This document shows positions 50,895 through 60,323 of a DNA stretch of 64,000 nucleotides, in pieces. Position 1 is the stretch's first letter. Each line of letters opens with the position of its first letter. The position numbers and the translations under genes were made by a program. Source of the DNA: Actinomycetota bacterium (GTDB lineage: Bacteria; Actinomycetota; Actinomycetes; Streptosporangiales; Streptosporangiaceae). The stretch spans positions 1-64,000 of the forward strand of contig DAHVAR010000060.1 in the NCBI GenBank assembly GCA_027314515.1, written 5' to 3'. The notes beneath the pieces were generated by a model, which had not been told where the DNA came from, ran no database searches, and saw only the letters and a list, made by a program, of their open reading frames with translations.

Positions 50895-52081
50895 TGCCGG
50901 CGCGGCGGAGTCGCGGTGATGGCGGTCTGCATTTCGATCAAAGGCGGCAGCGGTGGATCGCTGAGATCACGGTCGGCTACAGTCCAAGCGGAAAGCGCAT
51001 CGTCCGCCATGCGAGCGGCACGACCAAGACCGCTGCCCAGCGCAAGCTCAGGGAAATGCTTCGCGACCATGAGGACGGGCTAGCGATCGGCCCGCAGAAC
51101 TTCACGGTTGCCGACGCCGTTCAAGACTGGCTTCAGTACGGTCTCGGTCATCGCGATCAGGCGACTGCCAAGAAGTGCCGTGCCCTGGCAACGCGTCACA
51201 TCGTGCCCGCTCTGGGAGCACGCAAGCTTCGTGAGCTGTCCGCCGACGACGTAGATAAGTGGCTGGCGGCCAAAGCGATGATTCTCAGCACCGACAGCCT
51301 TCGTCAGCTCCGCTCGATTCTGAAGCGTGCAGTTGGACGTGCCCAGGCTCGCGACAAGGTGAAGCGCAACGTCGTGCTGCTATGCGACGTGCCAAGGGGC
51401 CGAACTGGCCGGCCGTCCAAGGCATTCACTTTCGACCAGGCCGAGGCCGTCATTAACGCTGCGGTCGGCACGGCGATGTATGGCTACATCGTGCTGTCGA
51501 TCCTCATTGGCGCACGCACCGAAGAACTTCGGGCTCTCACCTGGGATCACGTCGACCTGATCGGCAGTTCGGACGCGACTCCGACTGTTCCACCTTCGAT
51601 CATGGTGTGGCGGTCGGTGCGCACTGGCGGTGACACCAAGACTCGGAAGTCGCGCCGAACCCTAGCCCTTCCTGTCCGGTGCGTAGAAGCGCTGGCGTTC
51701 CACCGCGACTATCAGGACCGCCAGAGGAAAGCCGCAGGTAAGAAGTGGCATGAGCGCGGCCTAGTCTTCGCATCGGCTGTCGGAACTGAGCGCAATGCAA
51801 ACAACGTGCTCCGGTCATTCCGCGTGATCGTCACGAGAGCTGGGCTTAACGGGGCTGACTGGACACCACGTGAGATGCGCCACAGCTTCGTGTCCTTGCT
51901 GTCCGACTCCGGCGTACCCATCGAGAACATCGCCCGCCTCGTCGGTCATGCTGGCGGCTCCGAGGTCACCGAGACTGTCTACCGCAAGCAGATACGCCCG
52001 GTCTTGCTGGAGGGCGCCGAGGTCATGGACCAAATCTTCGGAGAACACCCGCCAGTTGCAGGCTCATTGTCACTCAGTTAG
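50894..52081 (+). CDS. int: Tyrosine recombinase (AICE integrase)
   Basis: 395 aa. SAM-like N-terminal binding domain (TVADAVQDWLQYGLG...), core domain with ILIGARTEELRALTWDHVDL (Arg I), TPREMRHSFVSLLSDSG (Arg II), LVGHAGGSEVTETVYRKQ (GH and the Tyr nucleophile). It integrates the element into tRNA-Thr; its stop lies inside the right 20-bp repeat and 53 bp before attR. Confidence 0.92.
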   Translation: MPARRSRGDGGLHFDQRRQRWIAEITVGYSPSGKRIVRHASGTTKTAAQRKLREMLRDHEDGLAIGPQNFTVADAVQDWLQYGLGHRDQATAKKCRALATRHIVPALGARKLRELSADDVDKWLAAKAMILSTDSLRQLRSILKRAVGRAQARDKVKRNVVLLCDVPRGRTGRPSKAFTFDQAEAVINAAVGTAMYGYIVLSILIGARTEELRALTWDHVDLIGSSDATPTVPPSIMVWRSVRTGGDTKTRKSRRTLALPVRCVEALAFHRDYQDRQRKAAGKKWHERGLVFASAVGTERNANNVLRSFRVIVTRAGLNGADWTPREMRHSFVSLLSDSGVPIENIARLVGHAGGSEVTETVYRKQIRPVLLEGAEVMDQIFGEHPPVAGSLSLS

Positions 52082-52088
52082 TCACTCA
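52069..52088. repeat. 20-bp repeat, right copy (candidate integrase arm site)
   Basis: GTCACTCAGTTAGTCACTCA, identical to 35007-35026. It covers the int stop codon and ends 45 bp before attR. Confidence 0.6.
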
Positions 52089-52133
52089 GTCGCCTGAGGA
52101 CGATGCCTTGAAGGGCCAGACAGGGCCTGTGAA

Positions 52134-52179
52134 CTGGAGCCGCCTGTCGGAATCGAACCGACGACCTATTCATTACGAG
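52134..52179. other. attR (within tRNA-Thr)
   Basis: Right 46-bp repeat, the 3' part of the intact tRNA-Thr gene (minus strand). The element-borne copy restores the gene after integration. Confidence 0.9.
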
Positions 52180-52210
52180 TGAATCGCTCTGCCGACTGAG
52201 CTAAGGCGGC
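52135..52210 (-). tRNA. tRNA-Thr(CGT)
   Basis: Cloverleaf on the minus strand: acceptor GCCGCCT/AGGCGGC, D arm GCTC...GAGC, anticodon stem ATTCA/TGAAT with loop CTCGTAA (anticodon CGT, Thr), T arm GTCGG-TTCGATT-CCGAC, discriminator T, encoded CCA. 73 nt plus CCA. Target of the AICE. Confidence 0.95.
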
Positions 52211-52242
52211 GCTGGCCCGGCGAACCAGGCAGCCACAGGAGT

Positions 52243-53091
52243 CTACCGGTCCGCCGCGGGTTCGCGCGCACTGCCGTGCGTCGCCTCGTACGCCTTCCTG
52301 GACCCGCACACGCTGGCCTTGGAACAGGCGGTCCGGCGGCCGTCCTCAGCCAGCCTGACGATGACCTGGTCAGCCGGGACGTTGTGGCCGACCACGGTGC
52401 CAGGGCCGGCTGGCGTCTCCACAAGTTCGCCGTGCTTCGGGGCGGACGCGCGGAAGTCCTGGTAGAGCGGGTGCTCGTACTTCAGGCAGCACATCAGGCG
52501 ACCGCACGCCCCGGCGATGCGCAACGGGTTCACCGGCAGGTCCTGCTCCTTGGCCATCCGTACCGAAACGGGCTCGAAGTCCTTCAGGAACGTCGCGCAG
52601 CACAGGTCGCGGCCGCACGGCCCGATCCCGCCCTGCAGCCTGGCCTCGTCCCGCGGTCCGATCTGGCGCAACTCGATCCTGGCGTGCAGCCGGCCGGCCA
52701 GGTCCTTCACCAGCCCGCGGAAGTCCACCCGGTGCGGCGCGCTGAAGTACACCGTGAAGACGTTGGACTTCTCGATGTAATCGACGCCAATGACCTTCAT
52801 CGGCAATTCGTGCTCGCGGACCAGCCTGCGGGTGGCGACCCGAGCCTCGGCCCGGCGCGCGCGGTTGGCCTCGTCCCGGTTCAGGTCCTCATCGCCGGCC
52901 AGTCCCGCGCAGACTGGCAGGCCGGTGATGTCATCGTCCACCCATTGTGGTGCCCAGATGCACTCGGCTACCTCCGGGCCGGCGTCCGTGGGCACCAGCA
53001 CCTTGCTCCCGACGGCCGGCTGATAGGGACCGGGGTCCAGGTAATACAGCCGCCCGTTGCGCTGAAAGCTCACCGCCATCATCATGCCCAC
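52243..53091 (-). CDS. ricT: RicT/YaaT-like PSP1-domain protein
   Basis: 282 aa. PSP1 C-terminal domain: DEANRARRAEARVATRRLVREHELPMKVIGVDYIEKSNVFTVYFSAPHRVDFRGLVKDLAGRLHARIELRQIGPRDEARLQGGIGPCGRDLCC, then a second pair GACGRLMCCLKYEHPLY. The cysteines match the Fe-S-binding sites of Bacillus RicT. The gene commonly follows holB, as here. Role in actinomycetes is unclear; in Bacillus it helps RNase Y and development. C-terminal ~25 residues are poorly conserved. Confidence 0.87.
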   Translation of the reverse strand: MGMMMAVSFQRNGRLYYLDPGPYQPAVGSKVLVPTDAGPEVAECIWAPQWVDDDITGLPVCAGLAGDEDLNRDEANRARRAEARVATRRLVREHELPMKVIGVDYIEKSNVFTVYFSAPHRVDFRGLVKDLAGRLHARIELRQIGPRDEARLQGGIGPCGRDLCCATFLKDFEPVSVRMAKEQDLPVNPLRIAGACGRLMCCLKYEHPLYQDFRASAPKHGELVETPAGPGTVVGHNVPADQVIVRLAEDGRRTACSKASVCGSRKAYEATHGSAREPAADR

Positions 53092-53225
53092 GCCGACACA
53101 TTACGGCCTGATAACGTCAGTCGTCTCCCCCAGGCGGATCCACGATCAAGACCTTCACTCCGGGAACGGGCACGCCTGCGCCAGTCCAGCCTGACACCTC
53201 GCGGCAGTAACTAGTCCACCGCCAC

Positions 53226-54407
53226 CTAGTCCGCCGCGAGCGCTATGGTCAGTTCCTCGACAGCGAGCAGCGGGGCAGCGTTGGCGGCCAGCCGCTGCCT
53301 GCAGCGCATGATCGCCTCGATCCGCCGGACCGTGCCGGCCGGACCCGAGGCTGCGGCCAGCTGCCGCAGTTCCGCGTCCCGCGCTTCATTGGCGAGTTCA
53401 ACCGACGCGCCGAGCTGAACCGCGAGCACGTCCCGGTAGTAACCCGCCAGGTCCAGCAGCGCGCGGTCCAGCGAGTCGCGCTTCAGCCTCGTCGCTCGCG
53501 ACTTCTGCCGGTCTTCCAGGTCACGCAAGGCCCCGGCCCCGCCGCGCAGCGCAGCTGCCACGCCCTTGCCGGTCGACCCCTCCCCGAAGGCACGGCGCAG
53601 CGCCCCTCGCTCGGGCTCGTCGAGTTGCTCGGTCGTCGCGGCTGCCTCCGCGTCCGCCGCCTTCACCAGCGCGGCAGCCGCCTTGAGCGCCTGGCCGAGA
53701 GTGCCGATGTGAGCCGGCACGCGCAGCACCTCGGCACGCCGGCGGGCTGCTTCCTCGTCGGTGGCAAGCCGCCGCGCCCGGCCGATGTGCCCCTGGGCCG
53801 CCAGCGCTGCGGTTCTGGCCCGCTCGGCAGGCACACCCTCGCGCTCGAGTACCTCGGTGACGGCGGACGTGCGCGGCGTCATCAAAGTCACCAGGCGGCA
53901 CCGGGACCTGATCGTCGTCGGCAGGTCGTCGGCGTATGGCGCGCACAGCAGCCACACCGTCCGCGGCGCCGGCTCCTCGATTGCCTTCAGAAGCGCGTTC
54001 GCGGCCTGCTCGGTGGACCGGTCGGCATCCTCGAACAGCACGATCCGCCATCGCCCGCTGATAGGCGCGGCGGCCGCCTTCAGCACCAGGTCCCTGGTCT
54101 GGCGGACGCCGTAGGACAGCCCGTCAGGCCGGACCAGCAGCAGGTCGGCGTGGGTGCCCGCGGCCAGCTGGCGACAGGATGGGCACTCCCGGCAGCCGCC
54201 GCGGTCGCACAGCAGCGCGGCCGCGAACGCCCGGGCCGCCAGTGACCTGCCCGAGCCGGGCGGCCCGGTAAACAGCCAGGCGTGAGTCATGCCGCCTGAA
54301 CCGCGCCCGGCTGCCTGGCCGGCGCTCGCCTCGACTGCCCGCTGCAGCTGATCGATCACGGCCTCCTGACCGATCAGGTCGGCGAACACCGGGGCAGGAT
54401 CGCTCAC
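53226..54407 (-). CDS. holB: DNA polymerase III subunit delta'
   Basis: 393 aa from GTG 54407, overlapping the tmk stop as GTGA (track start 54452 lies inside tmk). AAA+ clamp-loader subunit: AWLFTGPPGSGRSLAARAFAAAL (Walker A), zinc module CDRGGCRECPSCRQL, and the SRC-like NALLKAIEEPAPRTVWLLCAPYADDLPTTIRSRCRLV. It forms part of the clamp loader that puts the beta clamp on DNA. Confidence 0.92.
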   Translation of the reverse strand: MSDPAPVFADLIGQEAVIDQLQRAVEASAGQAAGRGSGGMTHAWLFTGPPGSGRSLAARAFAAALLCDRGGCRECPSCRQLAAGTHADLLLVRPDGLSYGVRQTRDLVLKAAAAPISGRWRIVLFEDADRSTEQAANALLKAIEEPAPRTVWLLCAPYADDLPTTIRSRCRLVTLMTPRTSAVTEVLEREGVPAERARTAALAAQGHIGRARRLATDEEAARRRAEVLRVPAHIGTLGQALKAAAALVKAADAEAAATTEQLDEPERGALRRAFGEGSTGKGVAAALRGGAGALRDLEDRQKSRATRLKRDSLDRALLDLAGYYRDVLAVQLGASVELANEARDAELRQLAAASGPAGTVRRIEAIMRCRQRLAANAAPLLAVEELTIALAAD

Positions 54408-56557
54408 TCGCGTACCGCCGGGAACGACCCGGTGTTCTCCTCCGCGGAGCACGGGATCGGGTCGGGTAGCAGCTCACGGACGCGCCGCTGGATGTCCCTG
54501 CTGACCTCGGCTTCCGGCCGGTCCGCGGTCAGCACCAGGTAACGCCCTGGCTCGGCCGCTGCCAGCGACAGGAACCCCGACCTGACCCGCTCGTGAAACT
54601 CGACCGGCTCGGACTCCAGCCGGTCGGCCGAGCTCAGCCGGCGGCTCAGCCCGGTCACCGTGGGCAGGTCGAGCAGGATCGTCAGGTCCGGCGTCAGGCC
54701 GCCGGTGGCCCACCGGTTCAGGTCCGCGATCTCGGACACGGGCAGCTGGCGTCCGGCTCCCTGGTAGGCAAGCGAGGAATCGACGTACCGGTCGGTCACT
54801 ACGACCGCGCCGCGCTCGAGGGCCGGGAGGATCACGTTCTGGACGTGCTCGGCCCGGTCCGCCGCGTACATCAGCGCCTCGGCTCGCGACGCGAGGCCGG
54901 TGTGGGCGGTGTCAAGCAGCAGCGCCCGCAGCCGCAATCCGATCTTCGTCGCGCCGGGCTCGTGCGTCGTCACCACGTCATAGCCCTGGTCGCGCAGCCA
55001 GATCGCGAGAAGCCTGGCCTGCGTCGACTTTCCCGCGCCTTCGCCGCCCTCCAGGGCCAGGAAGACGCCCGGCCGGCGCGGCTCAGCAACCTGCCGGGCC
55101 AGCGAATCGCCTGACCGGGCCCGCCCGGATAGCGCCTTACGTCGTACTTTGCGGTGGCCGTTCATGCTTACCTCCCCGTCCGGCCGGAACAGCGAGCCGA
55201 GGTCGGCCAGCAGCGGCACGCCCTCACGGTCGTCCATCTGCCGGTAGGCCGTCCGGCCCAGGGCGACCGCGATGCCGGCCGCTAGCAGCAGCACCACGCT
55301 GTATCCGACGTTACGGTAGTCCGCGCTGCCGATGTGGAGGCTCGACCCGCCCGCGGCGCCGGCCAGCGAATTGAAGCCGCCGGCCAGCGTCGGGGCGATC
55401 GCGATGACGGCGAACAGGATGACCCGGATCGCGGACTGCAGGAAGGAGAACGTGCGCCCGCGGGTGACGTCGTCCACCTCCAGGCCGATGACCGTGTATC
55501 CCGTCACGTAAGCGATCCCGGCGCAGGCGCCGAGCACGACCGTCAGGATTACCGTCAGGACGATGCTCGGGACCAGCGCGATCAGTGCCAGTGGCAGCGC
55601 CGCGAACATGATGGACAGGCCGAAAAGCCGGCGCCTCGAGAAGCCGCGCAGCACCCGCAGCCCCAGGAACATACCGAGCGCCAGGCCGACGAAGAGAGCA
55701 GCGAATACCGCTCCGTAGCCCGCGTTGCCGCAGCCAGGCGGCGAGTGAGGGGAACAGCCTTCCAGCGAGTTCTTGACATAAGGGGACCCTAGGCCGACGA
55801 CTACGCCGCCGGCCGCGAAGGCCCCGGTCAGGCCGACGAGAATTCCGCGCACGACCTGCGTCCCGCCGACGAACCGCCAGCCCTCCCAGATCGACTTGAG
55901 CACCGACGGCGACGAGATCGCCTCGCGGGAACTCCGGCGCAACTCGCTGAGCATGAAGATGGTGAACGCCGACACCATGAAGGTCGCCGCGTTGATATAC
56001 AGGGCAACATCGTACGGCGCGTTGCCCGGCAGGGGCGTCAGCACGGCGAAGAGCAGGGCCGCGACCGGTGCCGTGCCATACGTGGTGAACAGGCCGAACT
56101 GGTTGGCCTGCTCCAGTTTGTCGGGCGGCACCAGATTCGGCACCGACGCGTCCTTGGCGGGCGTCCAGAACAGCGACGCGCACGAGGCCAGGAACTGGAC
56201 GACGTACACCCAGGTCAGCTGGTTAGCGAAGCCGAACGTCAGGTTGAGCGGGATGGTGAGGTAGAGCAGTGCCCTGATCACGTCCCCGGTGATCATGTTG
56301 AGGCGGCGGTCGAACTTATCCGCGACCGCGCCCGCGAAGGGCCCGAACAGCAGCGCCGGCAGCAGCGAGGTCAGCCAGACGCCGCTGACCGCATAGGCGC
56401 TGCCCGTGCCGCCCAGCTTGACGGCCAGGGCCGACAGCGCGACCAGGCTAAACCAATCCCCCAGACTGGATAGCGACAGCGCTATCCACAACCGCCGGAA
56501 CGGCGTGATCGACAGCACGCCCGCGCCACGGTAGTCCAAAGGGGATCTAAAGTTCAC
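54404..56557 (-). CDS. tmk: MFS-like membrane domain fused to thymidylate kinase
   Basis: 717 aa. Residues about 15-440 are a 10-12-helix MFS-like domain (FRRLWIALSLSSLGDWFSLVALSALAV); the remainder from about 495 is thymidylate kinase: P-loop ALEGGEGAGKSTQARLLA, DRYVDSSLAYQGAGR, and a lid with RLSSADRLESEP. Makes dTDP from dTMP. The fusion is known in several actinomycetes, as I recall; the role of the membrane part is unknown. Followed by holB in the usual order topA-tmk-holB-ricT. Confidence 0.92.
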   Translation of the reverse strand: MNFRSPLDYRGAGVLSITPFRRLWIALSLSSLGDWFSLVALSALAVKLGGTGSAYAVSGVWLTSLLPALLFGPFAGAVADKFDRRLNMITGDVIRALLYLTIPLNLTFGFANQLTWVYVVQFLASCASLFWTPAKDASVPNLVPPDKLEQANQFGLFTTYGTAPVAALLFAVLTPLPGNAPYDVALYINAATFMVSAFTIFMLSELRRSSREAISSPSVLKSIWEGWRFVGGTQVVRGILVGLTGAFAAGGVVVGLGSPYVKNSLEGCSPHSPPGCGNAGYGAVFAALFVGLALGMFLGLRVLRGFSRRRLFGLSIMFAALPLALIALVPSIVLTVILTVVLGACAGIAYVTGYTVIGLEVDDVTRGRTFSFLQSAIRVILFAVIAIAPTLAGGFNSLAGAAGGSSLHIGSADYRNVGYSVVLLLAAGIAVALGRTAYRQMDDREGVPLLADLGSLFRPDGEVSMNGHRKVRRKALSGRARSGDSLARQVAEPRRPGVFLALEGGEGAGKSTQARLLAIWLRDQGYDVVTTHEPGATKIGLRLRALLLDTAHTGLASRAEALMYAADRAEHVQNVILPALERGAVVVTDRYVDSSLAYQGAGRQLPVSEIADLNRWATGGLTPDLTILLDLPTVTGLSRRLSSADRLESEPVEFHERVRSGFLSLAAAEPGRYLVLTADRPEAEVSRDIQRRVRELLPDPIPCSAEENTGSFPAVRE

Positions 56558-56751
56558 TGCGCTAGGGTATAGGTCCAGCCGGGAGACGGTTGCTTACAGC
56601 GTCAAGCTCACCGTCGGTGAGATAGCGATTCGCACGGTAACGGCAGTTTCCAGTACACCGCTGTCCGCCGGGCCTGGCAAGCCGGACTGGCCCGGACAGC
56701 GCCCGTACCGGACGGCCCTGGCCGGTCGGCTGACCCGGCTCGCTGCAGAAC

Positions 56752-59721
56752 TCAGCCGTCCTGCTCATCCCCGGCAGCAGCCCTTTTGGCTGGCCTGCTC
56801 GCCTTGGCGGCGCCGGTCTTTACTGTGCCGGTCTTTACCGCAGTTCGCGCCTTCCTGGTTGCGCCAGTTCTGGCGGTGCCAGCCTTGGCGGTGCCAGCCT
56901 TGGCGGTACCTGCCGCAGACGGCCGGCCCGACCCGGCCGACCTGGCGGCTGGCTTCCGCTTAGCCGTCGGCGCCGCCGCGCGCCGCTCCGCGAGCAGTTC
57001 GACCGCACGTTGCGGCGTGATCGACTCGATCGCGTCGCCCTTACGCAACGAGGCGTTAGTCTCCCCGTCCGTCACATACGGCCCGAACCGGCCCTCGCGC
57101 AGCACGATCGGCTTGCCGCTGGCCGGGTCGTCACCCAGTTCCCGCAGTGGCGGCGCCGCGGCGGCGCGCGCCGCCCGGCCGCGCGGCTTGGGCTGTGCGA
57201 GCAGTGCCTTTGCTTCGTCCAGGGTGATGGTGAACATCTGCTCTTCGGACTCAAGCGACCGGCTTTCCGCGCCTCTTTTGACATACGGGCCGTAACGGCC
57301 GTTCTGCACGGTGACCGGCTCGCCGTCCAGGTCGCCGAGCGTGCGCGGCAGGGTGAGCAGCCGGAGCGCGTCGTCGAGCGTCACGCTGTCCAGGTCCATC
57401 GACTTCAGCAGCGAGGCAGTGCGCGGCTTGGCGGCCGCTGTGCCCGTAGCGGTCTCGTCAAGTACCTCGGTCACGTACGGGCCGAACCGGCCCGCCTTGG
57501 CGACGATCGTCTTGCCGGTTTCCGGGTCCGAGCCGAGGATCTTGTCCCCGCTCGGCCGGTCGAGCAACTCAACGGCGTAATCGGGCGTCAGCTCGTCTGG
57601 CGCGGTGCCCTCCGGCACGTTGACCCGCTGGCCTTCGCGCTCCAGGTACGGGCCATACCGGCCGACCCGCACCACGATGTCGGTGCCTGCCAGCGGGAAC
57701 GAGCTGACGTCACGTGCGTCGATTTCGCTCAGGTCGCTGACCATCTCCTTCAGGCCCTCTTCGCCGTCCGCGCCGAAATAGAACCGGCGCAGCCAGGGCA
57801 CGCGCTCGGCCTGCCCGTTGGCGATATCGTCGAGCGCGTCCTCCATCTTGGCCGTGAACTCGTAGTCCACCAGGTGCGCGAAGTGCCGCTCCAGCAGCGT
57901 CACCACTGCGAACGCGACGAACGACGGGACCAGGGCAGAGCCCTTCTTGAACACGTAGCCCCGGTCCAGGATCGTGCCGATGATCGAGGCGTACGTTGAC
58001 GGCCTGCCAATCGCGCGGTCCTCAAGCTCCTTGATCAGCGTCGCCTCGGTGAACCTGGCCGGAGGCCTGGTTGCGTGCTCGGCAGACTCCAGGCCGAGCG
58101 CGCGCAGCGGCTCCTGCTCGGTCAGCGGCGGCAGCCGGCGCTGGTTGTCATCAAGCTCGGCGTCGGGGTCGTCCGACCCCTCAACGTAGGCCTTCAGGAA
58201 GCCGTGGAAGCTGATGACCTTGCCCGATGCGCCAAACTCAGCCTCACGGCCGGGAACGCTGCTCGTCCCGCCGGCCACCCCAGCCTGGCCAGCCAGGGCA
58301 GGCTGGCCGGGCTCCCCGACCGCGATCGGCTGGCGCGCGTCGGTCTCGCCCAGCACGCGCACCGAGACCGATTCGCCGGTCGCGTCCTTCATCTGCGAGG
58401 CTACGGTCCGCTTCCACACCAGCTCATACAGGCGCAGTTCGTCCCCGGATAGCCCGGACTGGGCCGGCGTCCTGAATTCGTCGCCGGCCGGGCGGATCGC
58501 CTCGTGCGCTTCCTGCGCGCTCTTGACCTTGCTGTCGTAGGTGCGCGGCGCATCCGGCACGTACTCGGCGCCGTACAACTGCCTGGCCTGCGTCCTGGCC
58601 GCGTTCAGCGCGGTTTGCGAGAGCGTGACGGAGTCGGTCCGCATATAGGTGATGTGACCGTTCTCGTACAGCCGCTGCGCCACCTGCATCGTGTACTTGG
58701 CCGAGAAGCCGAGCTTCCTCGACGCCTCCTGCTGCAGCGTGGTGGTGCGGAACGGCGCATACGGCGACCGCCGGTACGGCTTGCGCTCTACCGACTTCAC
58801 GCTGAACGCCGCGCTCGCAAGCCGGTCACGCAGGGCGCCGGCAGCGGCGCGGTCCAGGTGCAAGAGCCGGCCGCGACCGTCCTCTCCGGACGCGTCGCCG
58901 CCGCGAAGCTCGCCGACGGAGCTGAAGTCACGGCCCTGCGCCACCCGGCGTCCGTCGACCGACACCAGCGTCGCGTTGAACGACGTCACGTCGCCAGCCG
59001 CTTCGAGCTCCGCCTCGGCGGCGGCCTTGGCGAACTCGGCCTCCAGATCCCAGTACTCCGCTGGCCGGAACGCGATTCGCTCCCGTTCCCGGTCCACTAC
59101 CAGCCGGACCGCAACCGACTGGACACGGCCGGCCGAAAGCTGCGGCATGACCTTCTTCCACAGCACCGGCGACAGCTCGTAGCCATACAGCCGGTCGAGC
59201 ACGCGCCTGGTCTGGTAAGCCTCGACCAGGCCCTGGTCGACGTCTCGCGGCGACGCGACCGCCTGCGCTATCGCCTCCGGCGTGATCTCGTGGAACACCA
59301 TGCGCTTGGCTGGCACCCTGGGCTTCAGCTCTTCCATCAGGTGCCAGGCGATGGCCTCGCCCTCGCGGTCCTCGTCAGTGGCGAGCAGCAGTTCGTCGGC
59401 GTCCTTCAGCAGCTGCTTGAGCTTGGTGACTTGCTGCTTCTTGTCCGAGTTGACGACGTACAGCGGCTCGAAGTCATGGTCGACGTCGACGCCGAGCCGG
59501 GCCCAGGATTCGCCGCGATACTTCATCGGGATCTCGGCTGCCTTATCTGGCATGTCACGTATATGGCCAATGCTGGACTCAACGGTGTAGCCCTTGCCGA
59601 GGAAGCCCGCGATCGTCCGCGCCTTCCGCGGCGACTCGACGATGACGAGCTTGTTGCCGCCGCCCGCTGCCGCTTTCCGACGGCCGGCGGATTGCTCGGT
59701 CCCTGCTGCCACGTCTCCCAC
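56752..59721 (-). CDS. topA: DNA topoisomerase I
   Basis: About 989 aa from GTG 59721 (the track extends to 59856, but the added residues are unrelated to the family; the exact GTG is uncertain, 59712 is the alternative). TOPRIM KLVIVESPRKARTIAGFLG and ATDEDREGEAIAWHL; catalytic Tyr in GHITYMRTDSVTLSQ. The C-terminal part has four topo-type repeats without zinc fingers (GRYGPYLEREGQRVN, GRFGPYVTE, GRYGPYVKRG, GRFGPYVTDGE) and a long Lys/Ala/Thr tail (TAKAGTAKAGTA...), as in actinobacterial TopA. Confidence 0.94.
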   Translation of the reverse strand: MGDVAAGTEQSAGRRKAAAGGGNKLVIVESPRKARTIAGFLGKGYTVESSIGHIRDMPDKAAEIPMKYRGESWARLGVDVDHDFEPLYVVNSDKKQQVTKLKQLLKDADELLLATDEDREGEAIAWHLMEELKPRVPAKRMVFHEITPEAIAQAVASPRDVDQGLVEAYQTRRVLDRLYGYELSPVLWKKVMPQLSAGRVQSVAVRLVVDRERERIAFRPAEYWDLEAEFAKAAAEAELEAAGDVTSFNATLVSVDGRRVAQGRDFSSVGELRGGDASGEDGRGRLLHLDRAAAGALRDRLASAAFSVKSVERKPYRRSPYAPFRTTTLQQEASRKLGFSAKYTMQVAQRLYENGHITYMRTDSVTLSQTALNAARTQARQLYGAEYVPDAPRTYDSKVKSAQEAHEAIRPAGDEFRTPAQSGLSGDELRLYELVWKRTVASQMKDATGESVSVRVLGETDARQPIAVGEPGQPALAGQAGVAGGTSSVPGREAEFGASGKVISFHGFLKAYVEGSDDPDAELDDNQRRLPPLTEQEPLRALGLESAEHATRPPARFTEATLIKELEDRAIGRPSTYASIIGTILDRGYVFKKGSALVPSFVAFAVVTLLERHFAHLVDYEFTAKMEDALDDIANGQAERVPWLRRFYFGADGEEGLKEMVSDLSEIDARDVSSFPLAGTDIVVRVGRYGPYLEREGQRVNVPEGTAPDELTPDYAVELLDRPSGDKILGSDPETGKTIVAKAGRFGPYVTEVLDETATGTAAAKPRTASLLKSMDLDSVTLDDALRLLTLPRTLGDLDGEPVTVQNGRYGPYVKRGAESRSLESEEQMFTITLDEAKALLAQPKPRGRAARAAAAPPLRELGDDPASGKPIVLREGRFGPYVTDGETNASLRKGDAIESITPQRAVELLAERRAAAPTAKRKPAARSAGSGRPSAAGTAKAGTAKAGTARTGATRKARTAVKTGTVKTGAAKASRPAKRAAAGDEQDG

Positions 59722-59956
59722 CTCTGAATCCTGCGAACGCCCCAGGAGGCTACCGCACGTAAGGCTGCGGCCACCCGGCGCTGTGGTTTTTGCCGTGTCG
59801 CATACGACATTGACCGGGCGAACCCCCGGACCGAGTGCTACCCCGTTTCCTCTCAACGAGTAAACCTGCCGTCGGCGTCAGCCTGTTCCCTCGGCCGTTC
59901 GCGGCGGATTCCCTCAAGGTGATTGAACCATCCCGCCCATCGCGCACAATGAGTTG

Positions 59957-60193
59957 ATGGCGGAGTACTCGTACCTGGTGCTCTATATGCCGCGCGGCAC
60001 CTCACGGGACGCGGCACGTCGGATACTGACCGATCACGCCGAGTATGGCAACTGGGAATTGTCCAGGATGCGGCTGTACCCAGACGGCAGCCGCAAGGCC
60101 ACGCTGCGCCGTATGATCATCCGCCAGGTGAGACCGCAGCTGGGCTTCCAGCCGATAACGGGCCAATGGCACGGCCGCTATCCGTCATCCTGA
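59957..60193 (+). CDS. DUF5703 family protein
   Basis: 78 aa from ATG 59957. AEYSYLVLYMPRGTSRDAARRILTDHAEYGNWELSRMRLYPDGSRKATLRRMIIRQ is the typical actinobacterial DUF5703 sequence, a small basic alpha/beta protein of unknown function. The track begins one codon earlier (TTG). Confidence 0.8.
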   Translation: MAEYSYLVLYMPRGTSRDAARRILTDHAEYGNWELSRMRLYPDGSRKATLRRMIIRQVRPQLGFQPITGQWHGRYPSS

Positions 60194-60323
60194 TCGTCTG
60201 CCACGTAGCTGACCGGCAAGTACCTGACCGGTGATCTGGCCGGCGATCTGGCCTGCGAACGCGGCGAGACGGGGGTGCCTGAGCCGGGCGGGCTATGCCC
60301 GTGGCCCGGCCCGTCGGTCGTCC

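Larger units (their letters stand above)
34863..52179. mobile_element. Integrative conjugative element of the AICE (pSAM2-like) type in tRNA-Thr
   Basis: About 17.3 kb bounded by 46-bp identical direct repeats, the right one being the 3' part of an intact tRNA-Thr(CGT). The right half has the AICE set in order: SCO3933-like protein, membrane proteins, TraSA-like FtsK ATPase, zinc-ribbon proteins, DUF932, RepSA-like HUH initiator, Xis, tyrosine integrase next to the att site. The left half is cargo with visibly lower GC: an unknown two-gene pair, a XamI-type restriction-modification set, regulators and a creatininase cassette. No key gene is interrupted, so the element may still excise, replicate and transfer. 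Confidence 0.88.
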
